This document shows, piece after piece, positions 18,539-26,414 of a stretch of 42,824 bases of DNA. Where the stretch lies: contig JAUVYN010000023.1 of the NCBI GenBank assembly GCA_030603065.1, positions 1-42,824 on the forward strand, written 5' to 3'. Under the pieces are notes generated by a model that was not told the DNA's origin, made no database searches, and worked only from the letters and a program-made list of their open reading frames with translations. Every line of letters begins with the position of its first letter. Position 1 is the stretch's first letter. The position numbers and the translations under genes were made by a program. This stretch comes from Pseudomonas sp. GTDB lineage: Bacteria > Pseudomonadota > Gammaproteobacteria > Pseudomonadales > Pseudomonadaceae.

Positions 18539-18913
18539 TCAATCGGACGACTGTGTGCGTTTCTCCGGCTTCTGATGCCAGGGCCATTTCCCGGTAAGCT
18601 CGACCTCGAGGGTGAAGCTCAGGAAAGCCCGAACCAGTACGATCATTATCAGTACACCAGCTCGCTCGAAGCTTAGATCGATCGTAACGCTGAGCATGAT
18701 ATCCGCGGCTATCAGAAACTCCAGACCAAGGAGAATGCCTCTCCCAAGCCGCTGGCGCATTTCCCGAAAGATGGTTTCGGTTTCATGGCGATGATAAAGC
18801 ATGTGCTTACCACCGATTAGCAAAGAGTAGGCCGCAGTCACCGTGATAATGGCAATGCCGATGCCGCCAACGGCAATAGCTGCGAACTCCGCGATCGGTT
18901 TGAGCAGATCCAT
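18539..18913 (-). CDS. DUF1622 membrane protein
   Basis: A 124-residue protein with three hydrophobic segments (about 8-32, 58-76 and 80-100). It matches the DUF1622 type by its RLGRGILLGLEFLIAADIMLSVT stretch. Function is unknown. The start ATG 18913 has GGAGGAA at ideal spacing. It lies 27 bases after the stop of the methyltransferase on the same strand and may be co-transcribed with it. Confidence 0.8.
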   Translation of the reverse strand: MDLLKPIAEFAAIAVGGIGIAIITVTAAYSLLIGGKHMLYHRHETETIFREMRQRLGRGILLGLEFLIAADIMLSVTIDLSFERAGVLIMIVLVRAFLSFTLEVELTGKWPWHQKPEKRTQSSD

Positions 18914-18940
18914 GAGTTCCTCCGCTGTGTGACGGGTGGC

Positions 18941-19891
18941 CTATCTGCTGAGCGTTAGCGCCACGGCGGCGATTCGCTCCACCTCTGCATAGGCAGGCTT
19001 CAATAGCTCCTCGCCGAAGACGTCCGGGTCCAACTCCCGATAGGTCCAGATGCAGGAGAGATTGGCCAAACGCTGCTGCAGCGTCTGCAGGAACGGGTCC
19101 CGTCCATGGACCATTGCCACGCCTGTGTACAGTAGCAGCGTGCCACCTGGCGCCAGACGTGACAGCGCGGTTTCGACGATTTTCAACGAAAGGCCCGCCC
19201 CCAGGCTACCGCCGCCATGACGGTAGGCCCGTTCCTGTGGATCGAGCATGTAGGGCGGATTGGCGATGATCAGATCGAGCTCCCCTTCGACGGCATTGAG
19301 CAGATTGCTTTGCAGCGGCCGCAGGTTTTCCAGCTGGGCGAGTTCGGCATTTACCTTAGTGAGGCGCAGTGCGGAGGGATTGCTGTCCACCGCGAGAACC
19401 TCTGCCGCAGGACAGCTGCGAGCTATCAGCAGCGCACCCGCGCCGGAACCACAGCCGATGTCCACCGCCCGGCGTACCTGCCCGCCGTGCTCGCCTAGAT
19501 GGGCCTCGATTATTTGGGCGAAGCGGTAGGTATCCGGACCAAAGAACACCGCGTCGGTAGCCTCGGTCGGATAAGCGGAATGGGCACAGAGCAGATCGCC
19601 GAGGCTAGCCCAGCGGATCGTGCTGCGCCAGAGATTGCCGTCCTCAACCAGCGCCCCAGCCGCCTCCATCCATTCCAGAACGGCAGGTGGCGGCAATGAG
19701 CGCGGAAAAGCCCTGCTCCACCCGAAAATATCGCGTAGCGTGCGGGCAGTACCGTCAGTACGGCGGTTGTTGTACTCGTGGGTCAGCGGTGTCACCACCG
19801 TATGGTGATAACCTTCCTGTTGCAGATATCGCCCCAGCGCGACGAGAGCCTGGGTGCGGTGCGCCTCGGTCGAGGCGAGGGGATTCGACAT
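18941..19891 (-). CDS. class I SAM-dependent methyltransferase with NPPY motif
   Basis: A 316-residue protein. Motif I VDIGCGSGAGALLIA (143-157), the acidic residue in VLAVDSNP and the NPPY motif (211-214) place it among N-methyltransferases related to PrmC/RsmC-type enzymes that modify glutamine side chains or nucleobase amines. The N-terminal 110 residues are helical and not part of the catalytic fold. It starts 30 bases after the iron-dependent oxygenase-like gene, so the pair is probably one transcript. A run matching the A-rich Hfq motif lies just upstream (reverse strand, 19909-19916). The substrate is unknown. Confidence 0.85.
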   Translation of the reverse strand: MSNPLASTEAHRTQALVALGRYLQQEGYHHTVVTPLTHEYNNRRTDGTARTLRDIFGWSRAFPRSLPPPAVLEWMEAAGALVEDGNLWRSTIRWASLGDLLCAHSAYPTEATDAVFFGPDTYRFAQIIEAHLGEHGGQVRRAVDIGCGSGAGALLIARSCPAAEVLAVDSNPSALRLTKVNAELAQLENLRPLQSNLLNAVEGELDLIIANPPYMLDPQERAYRHGGGSLGAGLSLKIVETALSRLAPGGTLLLYTGVAMVHGRDPFLQTLQQRLANLSCIWTYRELDPDVFGEELLKPAYAEVERIAAVALTLSR

Positions 19892-19921
19892 GTGGTGACT
19901 GTCCCTATTGTTTTTTTCAAT

Positions 19922-21325
19922 TCATCCCAGCGCAGCAACGAATAGCCTGGTGGCCAGCAAACCCTCCGGGGAGGCATGAGAAGCTGGCGCCAACAGGCCA
20001 ATCAACCGTTCAAGCCGCGCTGCGGCCGGCAAGGCGTCGATCTCTCGCTGCAACTGGCTCAACTCGTGTTCCGGGTCCACCACCTGCGGGGTCACCGCGA
20101 CACGCTTGCGCGGTCGCGGTCGGAATGCGCGCGCGCGACCTTGCTGAGAGGAGGAAGCATCGCTTCCGAGCCAATCACCCGCGATCCAGTCCCATAGCAA
20201 CTGCTTTTCGAAGTGATTGAAGACTCCGAACATCTGCGCATCGGAGCCTTCGATGAGAGACCAGAACCGGCTTTCCCGCGGGTCCTGATGGCGACGAATC
20301 CAGCCCCGCCGCTCCAGAGCCTGTAAAAATCCACGGATTTGTCCGGGGGTCGACAGCCACTCGTTGACCGTGCGGCCTTCGATTCGACAGAAGTCGGAAT
20401 GTACCTGCTGACCGAATACCCGCTTGCGTTCGAGCATCTGGACCAGCTCACTCTCCAGATCGAATGCTTCGATCACCGCAGTGCTACCCAGACCCAGATC
20501 GTTGAGCCGGTAACCTCGTGCAACGCGCTCAAGGAAGCCCTGCCGATCGCCAGTTTGCGGCAGGTTATCGAGCAGTGCCTGAACGGCCTTGCGAGCATGC
20601 CCGGTACTAGCGTTGTCGACAGTCACGTGTAGCGTGAAGTAGTAGGGATCGATATCCAGTTCATTGAGTTCGAAGGCAGTAATCAAAAGATGCAGCGGCA
20701 GCTGTTCGTAGCCCAGGTTGTAGCCGATCACCTCTGGAATGAACGCCTGAGCGTGATGACCAAGGGCGAGCTGGATCGCGCCCTGGAGATAATGCTCATC
20801 GCTCAGCTCGGGCAATTGCTCGCAGCCTTGCTCTACCAGCAGACGCTGATAAAGCACCACATGATTCTGCGCCGGGTCCCCATCACCGAGCTCTTCCAGA
20901 TAGGTACGAATCAGCGAATAGAAGCGCAGGTCGCCGGCATTTGCGAGTAACCCGTAGAGCCAGGCACCGTCGACCAGCTTGGTCGGGGCGACCCCCTGCA
21001 GGAACGATAGCGCATGTGCCCGGCAGCTGAAGTAACTGCGCGGATGGCCAGCCTTGCGGGCTTCCAGATAAGCGGCATAGCGCTCACCGGTGGCCAGAGC
21101 CTGGTTCTCCATCCAGCCGATCAACGCCTCGGGCCGGGCAGGCAAATCGCAGGGTAGCCCCGCCGCCTGCTCCAGCTGACTTTCCAGGAAAAGCCGTGAT
21201 GCGTTCAGGCTTTCGGGGGTGGGCGCGGCAATCATCAACGACCTGTAAACCTGCCGCGCGACCGCACTCTCGACCGGCGCCGAGGTTTCCGGCAACGGAC
21301 TGTGAAGCATGTTCGGAATCAACAT
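19922..21325 (-). CDS. haem-oxygenase-like iron-containing redox enzyme (HDO family)
   Basis: A 467-residue protein of the 'iron-containing redox enzyme' family (haem-oxygenase-like fold that binds one or two irons without haem, as in UndA and SznF). The probable ligand motifs are Glu145 and His155 in EELGDGDPAQNH, Glu198 in FIPEVIGYN, and H233-x3-D237-x5-H243 in LHVTVDNASTGH. After residue 310 comes a winged-helix-like stretch (TPGQIRGFLQALERRGWIRR...RFWSLIEG) not needed for the oxidase fold, then a basic tail region. I chose ATG 21325 (AGGAGT upstream) over a longer frame. It is paired with the methyltransferase; the substrate is unknown. Confidence 0.82.
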   Translation of the reverse strand: MLIPNMLHSPLPETSAPVESAVARQVYRSLMIAAPTPESLNASRLFLESQLEQAAGLPCDLPARPEALIGWMENQALATGERYAAYLEARKAGHPRSYFSCRAHALSFLQGVAPTKLVDGAWLYGLLANAGDLRFYSLIRTYLEELGDGDPAQNHVVLYQRLLVEQGCEQLPELSDEHYLQGAIQLALGHHAQAFIPEVIGYNLGYEQLPLHLLITAFELNELDIDPYYFTLHVTVDNASTGHARKAVQALLDNLPQTGDRQGFLERVARGYRLNDLGLGSTAVIEAFDLESELVQMLERKRVFGQQVHSDFCRIEGRTVNEWLSTPGQIRGFLQALERRGWIRRHQDPRESRFWSLIEGSDAQMFGVFNHFEKQLLWDWIAGDWLGSDASSSQQGRARAFRPRPRKRVAVTPQVVDPEHELSQLQREIDALPAAARLERLIGLLAPASHASPEGLLATRLFVAALG

Positions 21326-21434
21326 CTGTACTCCTGCGTTCAGGCAAACGCATACCAAGACCGACCTCGGTGCAGGCGCGACCGGCAGCATGTACCGGTT
21401 GGAGCATCAGAAGAGTAGGAAAATTCCGTGCCAG

Positions 21435-22001
21435 CTAATCGGCCGGATCAGCAGGTGCCGAACGGTGGGGCACCCGGAAACCGATCACATCGGTCAGCGC
21501 GGTGCCCTGCTCCGAGCCGCCGGAGCCGATAACATTGAAGCTCCCATCGGTTTCGAGAACGACGGCCTCGACAGCGCCCAGATCGGAAAATCCGCTTGCG
21601 CGGACCACCGCTCGGACCTCGTTGCGAGTAACCCGCTCTTCCCGCAGCGCGTCACTCAGCATCTGCCCTCGATAAAACAACAGTCTCGGTTCGGATTTGA
21701 CGAGTCTGCGCACGAGCGCAGACCGGACGGACAGGGTGGTGATGAGATACTGCGCGCCGATGAGTACGGCAAAAGCCAGGATGCCTTCCAGTAGCGCAAC
21801 GTCGCGCGACAGCAGCACGGTTGCCAGGGTAGACCCGAGAGCAACCGTGACGATCAGGTCGAAGGCGTTGAGCTTCGAGAGGGTTCGCTTGCCAGAGATC
21901 CGCAGCAGAAACAGCAACCCGATGTAGGCCATGACGCCCACGGCGAGGACTCGCCAGAGACCTTCCCAGCTATCGAACAGCATCACTGCTTCCGTGTTCA
22001 C
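21435..22001 (-). CDS. DUF421 (YetF/YcaP-type) membrane protein
   Basis: A protein of up to 188 residues with three N-terminal hydrophobic helices (about 14-34, 47-65 and 70-90), then the soluble DUF421 domain with LRISGKRTLSKLNAFDLIVTVALGS and the REERVTRNEVRAVVR region. The family is of unknown function. The start could be GTG 22001, which overlaps the upstream stop (GTGA), or ATG 21983, which has GGAAG before it. Both keep all conserved parts. It is coupled to the HPF-like gene. Confidence 0.82.
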   Translation of the reverse strand: MNTEAVMLFDSWEGLWRVLAVGVMAYIGLLFLLRISGKRTLSKLNAFDLIVTVALGSTLATVLLSRDVALLEGILAFAVLIGAQYLITTLSVRSALVRRLVKSEPRLLFYRGQMLSDALREERVTRNEVRAVVRASGFSDLGAVEAVVLETDGSFNVIGSGGSEQGTALTDVIGFRVPHRSAPADPAD

Positions 22002-22318
22002 CCACGTCGATTGGCTTTACCGAGCGTGCTTTCGAGCAGGCGCACCATCTTCTGACTGGCACCGTTAACTGCCTGCTCGACATCGGCAGCATTGTCGGAC
22101 ACCGACAGCGGGTCACGACCGGCCAAGCGCACTTCGAGCTGGCAGCGAATGTCGGTGCTGCCACCCTTGGAAGTGCTGTTCTGATCGGTGATGTATACCT
22201 CGGCGCGGGTAGCGTCTTCGCTGAAGCGATCGAGATGACGGTTGACCATGTCCTTCACGCGGGACGCCAGCCCCTCGCTTCCCTGGATGTTGCGGTCCGT
22301 GTTCACTTGTACCTGCAT
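21998..22318 (-). CDS. HPF/RaiA-family ribosome-associated protein
   Basis: A 106-residue protein with the hibernation-promoting-factor fold: MQVQVNTDRNIQGSEGLASRV, a helix LVNRHL-like segment, AEVYITDQN and CQLEVRLAGRDPLSVSDNAADVEQAVNGA. HPF proteins bind the 30S decoding region of idle ribosomes. This copy is not next to rpoN/ptsN, where the main hpf gene normally sits, so it is probably a second paralogue. The ATG has AGGAGG at good spacing, predicting strong translation. Confidence 0.8.
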   Translation of the reverse strand: MQVQVNTDRNIQGSEGLASRVKDMVNRHLDRFSEDATRAEVYITDQNSTSKGGSTDIRCQLEVRLAGRDPLSVSDNAADVEQAVNGASQKMVRLLESTLGKANRRG

Positions 22319-22360
22319 GTATGCCTCCTTGGGCTTGTGGTGAAACCGATTAAGGGCCAG

Positions 22361-22927
22361 TCAGCGGCCCAATGCAAAGCGCTGAATCACACTATACGCG
22401 GATCCCGCATCGCCAGGGCGGCTGTCGAACAGGCAGATTTCGACAACCGGTAACAGGCCGCAGCGGAGGTTGGTGAGATCTTCGGCGACGGCAAGCGCAC
22501 CAGCATCCGCTCCATTGAGTCGCGCCAGGGTGATATGTGGCCGAAAGCACTGGTGGCGATCATCGGGAAGTGCGAGGGGCGCGAGCAGCGCATCCAACTG
22601 CTCGCGCAAAGCCAGCAGCGGCTCGACAGGCTCGACGCCGACCCAGAGGATGGTCGGGGCCGGGGCAGGCCCGAAATAACCCGCACCGCGCACCGCGATC
22701 TCGAACGGCGGGGCCTTGAGATTACCAAGGGCCTCTTCCAGCGCCGCAACTTGCCGGACATCGAGCGAACCCAGAAAGCGCAGGGTGATATGCAACTGAC
22801 TAGCAGTCTGCCAGCGTGCACCTCGCAACGGCACGCGCAAGGCCACCAGTTTCTCGCACAACCAGTAGGGTAGCTCGATTCCCAGAAAGAGCCTTCGCGC
22901 TCTCACCTCAGAGACTGTATCAGCCAC
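22361..22927 (-). CDS. thpR: RNA 2',3'-cyclic phosphodiesterase
   Basis: A 188-residue 2H-phosphoesterase. The two catalytic HxT motifs are HITL (about 46-49) and HITL (about 131-134), flanking a QLDALLAPL helix. ThpR/LigT opens 2',3'-cyclic phosphates on RNA to 2'-phosphates. The start appears to be GTG 22927, which has only a weak binding site. The gene lies 42 bases upstream of the HPF-like gene on the same strand. Confidence 0.9.
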   Translation of the reverse strand: MADTVSEVRARRLFLGIELPYWLCEKLVALRVPLRGARWQTASQLHITLRFLGSLDVRQVAALEEALGNLKAPPFEIAVRGAGYFGPAPAPTILWVGVEPVEPLLALREQLDALLAPLALPDDRHQCFRPHITLARLNGADAGALAVAEDLTNLRCGLLPVVEICLFDSRPGDAGSAYSVIQRFALGR

Positions 22928-22982
22928 GCAAGATACCCGTAGTGCAATGAATTAGACATGGATCGAAGCGCATCAGCTCGGC

Positions 22983-23249
22983 CTAGTCGATCGCCCCACA
23001 GGCGTCGCAGATGGCATCGATGTCGATGTGGTATTCAAGATATCCGTGCTGATCGAGAAAGGCACGCTGCACAGAATCCAGCTCCAGGCCGCTGGCCGCG
23101 ATCTGCCCGGAATCGATTCGAAACGAACGGCCTCGCTCGATGGCTTCCAGCTGCTGATCGGTCAACCCTTCGATTTCGAGCCGCACCTTGATGTCTTCTT
23201 CACAATGGTGACGAATCTGGTCGATGCAGCGTAAATGGTAGACAGGCAT
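22983..23249 (-). CDS. uncharacterised 88-residue protein
   Basis: I do not recognise this protein. It starts MPVYHLRCIDQIRHHCEEDI and ends CDACGAID, so it holds four cysteines in two pairs (Cys8/Cys16 and a C-terminal CxxC) plus nearby histidines, which could bind a metal. The middle is rich in E, D and Q and looks helical. No signal peptide is present. ATG 23249 has AGGAG upstream, so it is likely translated. It is divergent from the glycine-zipper gene at 23509, with a 259-base shared region. Confidence 0.65.
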   Translation of the reverse strand: MPVYHLRCIDQIRHHCEEDIKVRLEIEGLTDQQLEAIERGRSFRIDSGQIAASGLELDSVQRAFLDQHGYLEYHIDIDAICDACGAID

Positions 23250-23402
23250 GGGAGTCTCCTCGTAAACCTGTCCGGTTGACCACAGATTGCCTCCCGGGTG
23301 CCCTGCCCCGATCCAGAGCCATCGCGTCCGCACTGGCGCACCAGCGTAGAGTTCGAGCCACAGCAGCCGTGGCCTGCAATGAATCTTTCGGCGCTCGCTC
23401 GG

Positions 23403-23446
23403 GTCTACAGTAGACAGCACGACTGACGGTGCGGCGAAGCCGCACC
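23403..23446. promoter_or_regulatory. palindrome and hairpin in the divergent region before the glycine-zipper gene
   Basis: GTCTACAGTAGAC (23403-23415) is a perfect inverted repeat of 6 + 1 + 6 bases and resembles an operator. Just downstream, GGTGCGGC-GAA-GCCGCACC (23428-23446) is a perfect 8-bp stem with a 3-base loop, about 60 bases before the start codon at 23509. No binding protein can be named. Confidence 0.4.
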
Positions 23447-23508
23447 GAGACGTTGGAGTTACTGCCACCTTGGCACTTCTCCCGACAACCGCAGAGGAGT
23501 CGAAGCGC

Positions 23509-24102
23509 ATGAGCACCATCATAGCCGGACGATTTGACAACCAGGATCATGCCGAACGAGCGCTCGAGGCGCTGCAGACCGCTGGCTTTCCACTCGATGC
23601 AATGTCGCATTTCTATGTGAACCCCGACGGACAACATGACATCTATCCGATCGGTGGAGACCAGCGCGCGTCGCCAGGCGCTCGCGATGCAGGCAAGGGC
23701 GCTGTCGCTGGTGCCGGAGCCGGCGCCGTGGCGGGTGCCGCCATAGGCGCAGCGACGACACCCGTCATCGGGCCCGCCGGCATTGCCATTGGCGCAGGGC
23801 TGGGCGCCTACACCGGGTCCTTGGTCGGGGCCATGACCAAGACGGACAAGGATTCCGAAGTCGACGAAGCCGAAGACGCCGGCGAAGTGAGTGCACGCGA
23901 GGTCCGCCAGCATCAGGTAATGGAGCGTCAAGCAGGAACCCATGTCGCCGTACGGGTTGGCGACCGCCCGGAGCTGAGTCGCGAGCGAGCAATCGAAGTA
24001 CTGCGCAGCACGGGTGCAGCAGATGTCGAACAGGCAGAAGGGCAAATGGTGGAAGGTCATTGGACCGATTTCGACCCGCGCCGGGTCGTCGACCTGGTTT
24101 GA
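23509..24102 (+). CDS. glycine-zipper stress-type protein
   Basis: A 197-residue protein. The N-terminal part (MSTIIAGRFDNQDHAERALEAL) resembles the ferredoxin-like fold of general-stress proteins. A central glycine-zipper (about 65-110, repeated GAxxG such as AGAGAGAVAGAAIGA and GIAIGAGLGAYTG) should insert in or lie on a membrane. A charged segment (DKDSEVDEAEDAGE) and a second soluble part with HVAVRVGD and AIEVLRSTGAADVEQAEG follow. The start ATG 23509 has GAGGAGT upstream. It precedes the eRF1-like gene by 138 bases in the same direction. Family assignment is tentative. Confidence 0.65.
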   Translation: MSTIIAGRFDNQDHAERALEALQTAGFPLDAMSHFYVNPDGQHDIYPIGGDQRASPGARDAGKGAVAGAGAGAVAGAAIGAATTPVIGPAGIAIGAGLGAYTGSLVGAMTKTDKDSEVDEAEDAGEVSAREVRQHQVMERQAGTHVAVRVGDRPELSRERAIEVLRSTGAADVEQAEGQMVEGHWTDFDPRRVVDLV

Positions 24103-24240
24103 GCGTGAACTCGAAGAGGCCTCACCCGTCATACTGGTAAGGATCACCACACCCATGTGACCGGGACGCACCGACGTCCCGGCAGCCCAGTCGGGCCGGC
24201 AGGGAGCTGAGCTTGTATCCAACCAGAAGAGGATGCCTCC

Positions 24241-25404
24241 ATGTCAGAACTTCTCACCCGCGAGACGCTTACCGAATTGTTGAATGTGGCCGAACAGCCC
24301 TGCCTTTCTCTCTACATGCCGACGCACCGCGCCTTCCCCGAGCGCGAACAGGACCCCATTCGCTTCCGGAATCTGCTGCGCGAACTGCGTGATCAGGTGC
24401 AGAACCGGTTTCCCGAAGAACAACACGACGAGCTAATGCGTGGCTTCGAGGCCTACCAGGATGATCGGGACTTCTGGAACAACCCCCGCGGAGGCGTCGC
24501 CATGCTTGGCGGCCGGGACTTTTTCAAGGTCTTCACCCTTTACCGCAGCGTTCCCGAGCGCGCCATAGCCAACGTCCATCCGCACATCGCTCCACTGCTG
24601 CGCATCATCCAGTCTGCTGACCAGTATCAGGTGCTAGCGCTTTCGCGCGACGAGGTGCGCCTGTTCGAAGGTAACCGCGACCAGTTGATCGAGGTGGAAC
24701 TGGCCGCCGGAGTTCCGAAAAACATTGTCGAGGCGCTTGGATCGGACCTGACTGCTGGCGACCAATCGGGAAGGCCGGATGGCTTCGGCGCGGCCAGCGA
24801 GCGCGGCGATCCCTTTCAGCACGAATCCGGCGGCAGCGGCAAACAGGACGAGATCGACTCCGATCGCAACCGCTTCTTCCGCGCGGTCGACCGGGCCATC
24901 ATCGAACATCATTCCAAACCGTCGGGCCTACCCCTTCTGCTAGCGGCGCTTCCGGAAAACCAAGCCGTGTTTCGCGACCTCAGCCACAACCAGCAACTGG
25001 TCGAGGGCGGGATCGCCATCGATCAGGCCGCCCTCGACATACGCGAACTGCAGAATCGCTGCTGGGAGGTGATGGCAACCCAGTACAGCTCGCGGTTGGA
25101 TGGTCTGCTTGACCAGTACGGCGCTGCCCGAGGCAAGGGGCTCGCGGGGGACGACCTGGGCGAAATCGGACGGGCTTCCATATCCGGTCGTGTCGCGACG
25201 CTACTGGTCGAGGCGGACCGTGTCCAGCCCGGAAAACTGGATCACGCCAGCGGCAAAGTGACTCTTCAGAGCGGCGAGGCGGGCAAACCCGATGTGCTTG
25301 ATGAACTAGCCCTGCATGCCATGCGCAATGGGGCCGACGTAGTCATCGTGCCCACAGAGCGGATGCCATGCCGTAGCGGTGCAGCCGCCGTGTATCGGTT
25401 CTGA
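24241..25404 (+). CDS. eRF1-like protein of the bacterial baeRF type (probably family 3)
   Basis: A 387-residue protein related to archaeal/eukaryotic release factor 1 and Pelota. The N-terminal part has PCLSLYMPTHR (about 20-30). The middle domain has VLALSRDEVRLFEGNRDQLIEVEL and ends near FFRAVDRAI. The C-terminal L7Ae-like domain (about 310-387) has GRVATLLVEADRVQPGKLD, DVLDELALHAMRNGADVVIVP and AAAVYRF. The GGQ hydrolysis motif of true release factors is absent; a GGSGKQD loop lies near where it would be expected. Such proteins are predicted, not proven, to act on stalled or hibernating ribosomes. A terminator-like hairpin follows. Confidence 0.8.
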   Translation: MSELLTRETLTELLNVAEQPCLSLYMPTHRAFPEREQDPIRFRNLLRELRDQVQNRFPEEQHDELMRGFEAYQDDRDFWNNPRGGVAMLGGRDFFKVFTLYRSVPERAIANVHPHIAPLLRIIQSADQYQVLALSRDEVRLFEGNRDQLIEVELAAGVPKNIVEALGSDLTAGDQSGRPDGFGAASERGDPFQHESGGSGKQDEIDSDRNRFFRAVDRAIIEHHSKPSGLPLLLAALPENQAVFRDLSHNQQLVEGGIAIDQAALDIRELQNRCWEVMATQYSSRLDGLLDQYGAARGKGLAGDDLGEIGRASISGRVATLLVEADRVQPGKLDHASGKVTLQSGEAGKPDVLDELALHAMRNGADVVIVPTERMPCRSGAAAVYRF

Positions 25405-25414
25405 TTTGGCAAGC

Positions 25415-25437
25415 GGGACGGGGATAAGCCCCGTCCC
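25415..25437. terminator. hairpin between the convergent baeRF and membrane-protein genes
   Basis: GGGACGGGG-ATAAG-CCCCGTCCC is a perfect 9-bp stem with a 5-base loop. It lies 10 bases after the forward stop and 6 bases from the stop of the convergent gene, so it can serve both strands. Only short T-runs follow. Confidence 0.7.
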
Positions 25438-25443
25438 TTGTGC

Positions 25444-26163
25444 TCAACGCTTCAGCGACGCAGCTGGGACCCGGCCAGCGAACTGATGAGTTGCACCTTC
25501 CGGCGCGACGCTGGGGGATTTTAACGAGGCCTTATGGCCAACCATTTCGTGGCAAGTACGCAGGAAATAAGTCGCCCAGGCGACGATACCCACCACCTTG
25601 GCGCCGTCCTCCCAGAAATCCGGGTCAAGCCCCGGCGGATCAAGCAGATCGAACAGCACCGAGACAGCGAAGAATCCGAGCGCGATGACCAGAAGTACGT
25701 ATTCTGTACGCAGTATGGTTTTGTGAAAGCGCACCAGATAATAGGCGACGAAGACCCCATAGGCTGCAAACACTGCCAGCTCGGGGATGCCGATATGCGG
25801 AAAGAAGGCTTCGTGAAGCAGGAATACGTCATCGAAACCCAGTGTTAGCGACAGAAGCCCCGATACCATCAGGAATCGACGCGCCTCAGTGTTTGCAGGC
25901 GTTCTGGGCAGGATGAGCATACTGAACAGGCAAAGTGTTGCAGCGCCCGCCCAGAAGAAGATCCCGAACTGGGAAAGAAAGCCGACGTAAATCGACACTC
26001 CCGCAACAGCCGTCGGGTCACGCACCATATCCCCTATGGGGATGCCCTGGGTGAAGTGCAGAAACAGAACGAGGCTCAGAAGCACTGCAGACAGTGCGAA
26101 GATCGCTGTAATGACCAGCCAGGTCGAGCGACCGCGGGAGAACGGAAGTAGCGAGGAGTCCAT
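25444..26163 (-). CDS. uncharacterised membrane protein with seven or so helices
   Basis: A 239-residue protein with about six or seven hydrophobic segments, the first at about 15-37. Between helices it carries the polar motifs LGFDDVFLLHEAFFPHIG (about 109-126) and FDLLDPPGLDPDFWEDGAKVVG, with acidic and histidine residues that could bind a metal. This arrangement recalls membrane hydrolases of the ceramidase type only loosely. I do not recognise the family. A soluble C-terminal tail of about 35 residues follows. ATG 26163 has AAGGG upstream. Confidence 0.7.
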   Translation of the reverse strand: MDSSLLPFSRGRSTWLVITAIFALSAVLLSLVLFLHFTQGIPIGDMVRDPTAVAGVSIYVGFLSQFGIFFWAGAATLCLFSMLILPRTPANTEARRFLMVSGLLSLTLGFDDVFLLHEAFFPHIGIPELAVFAAYGVFVAYYLVRFHKTILRTEYVLLVIALGFFAVSVLFDLLDPPGLDPDFWEDGAKVVGIVAWATYFLRTCHEMVGHKASLKSPSVAPEGATHQFAGRVPAASLKR

Positions 26164-26371
26164 GTAGCGGGCCCTTTTGACGGCATCCCTGATTGAGCTT
26201 TGGCTTCGCGTGCCCGTCGCAACCCCTCCCTGTCCGGCACCTCCCGGGCACTACCACACCTTTGTTACACGGGTGTGACAACGCCCGAACGAAATGATGC
26301 AATTTTTTTGGCCACCGGCTCAACGCCACCATGGAACTGCCGCCTGTGGACAATACACAGAGCCCAAAGAC

Positions 26372-26399
26372 AGAAAACCCCGGCAAGCCGGGGTTTTCT
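26372..26399 (-). terminator. Rho-independent terminator of the pnp transcript
   Basis: A perfect 13-bp stem with a 2-base loop: AGAAAACCCCGGC paired with GCCGGGGTTTTCT. The reverse-strand reading ends in TTTTCT, 15 bases after the pnp stop. Because the stem is symmetric, the forward strand can use it too. The rest of 26164-26371 contains no recognisable gene. Confidence 0.9.
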
Positions 26400-26414
26400 G
26401 GGACATCGCTACGA

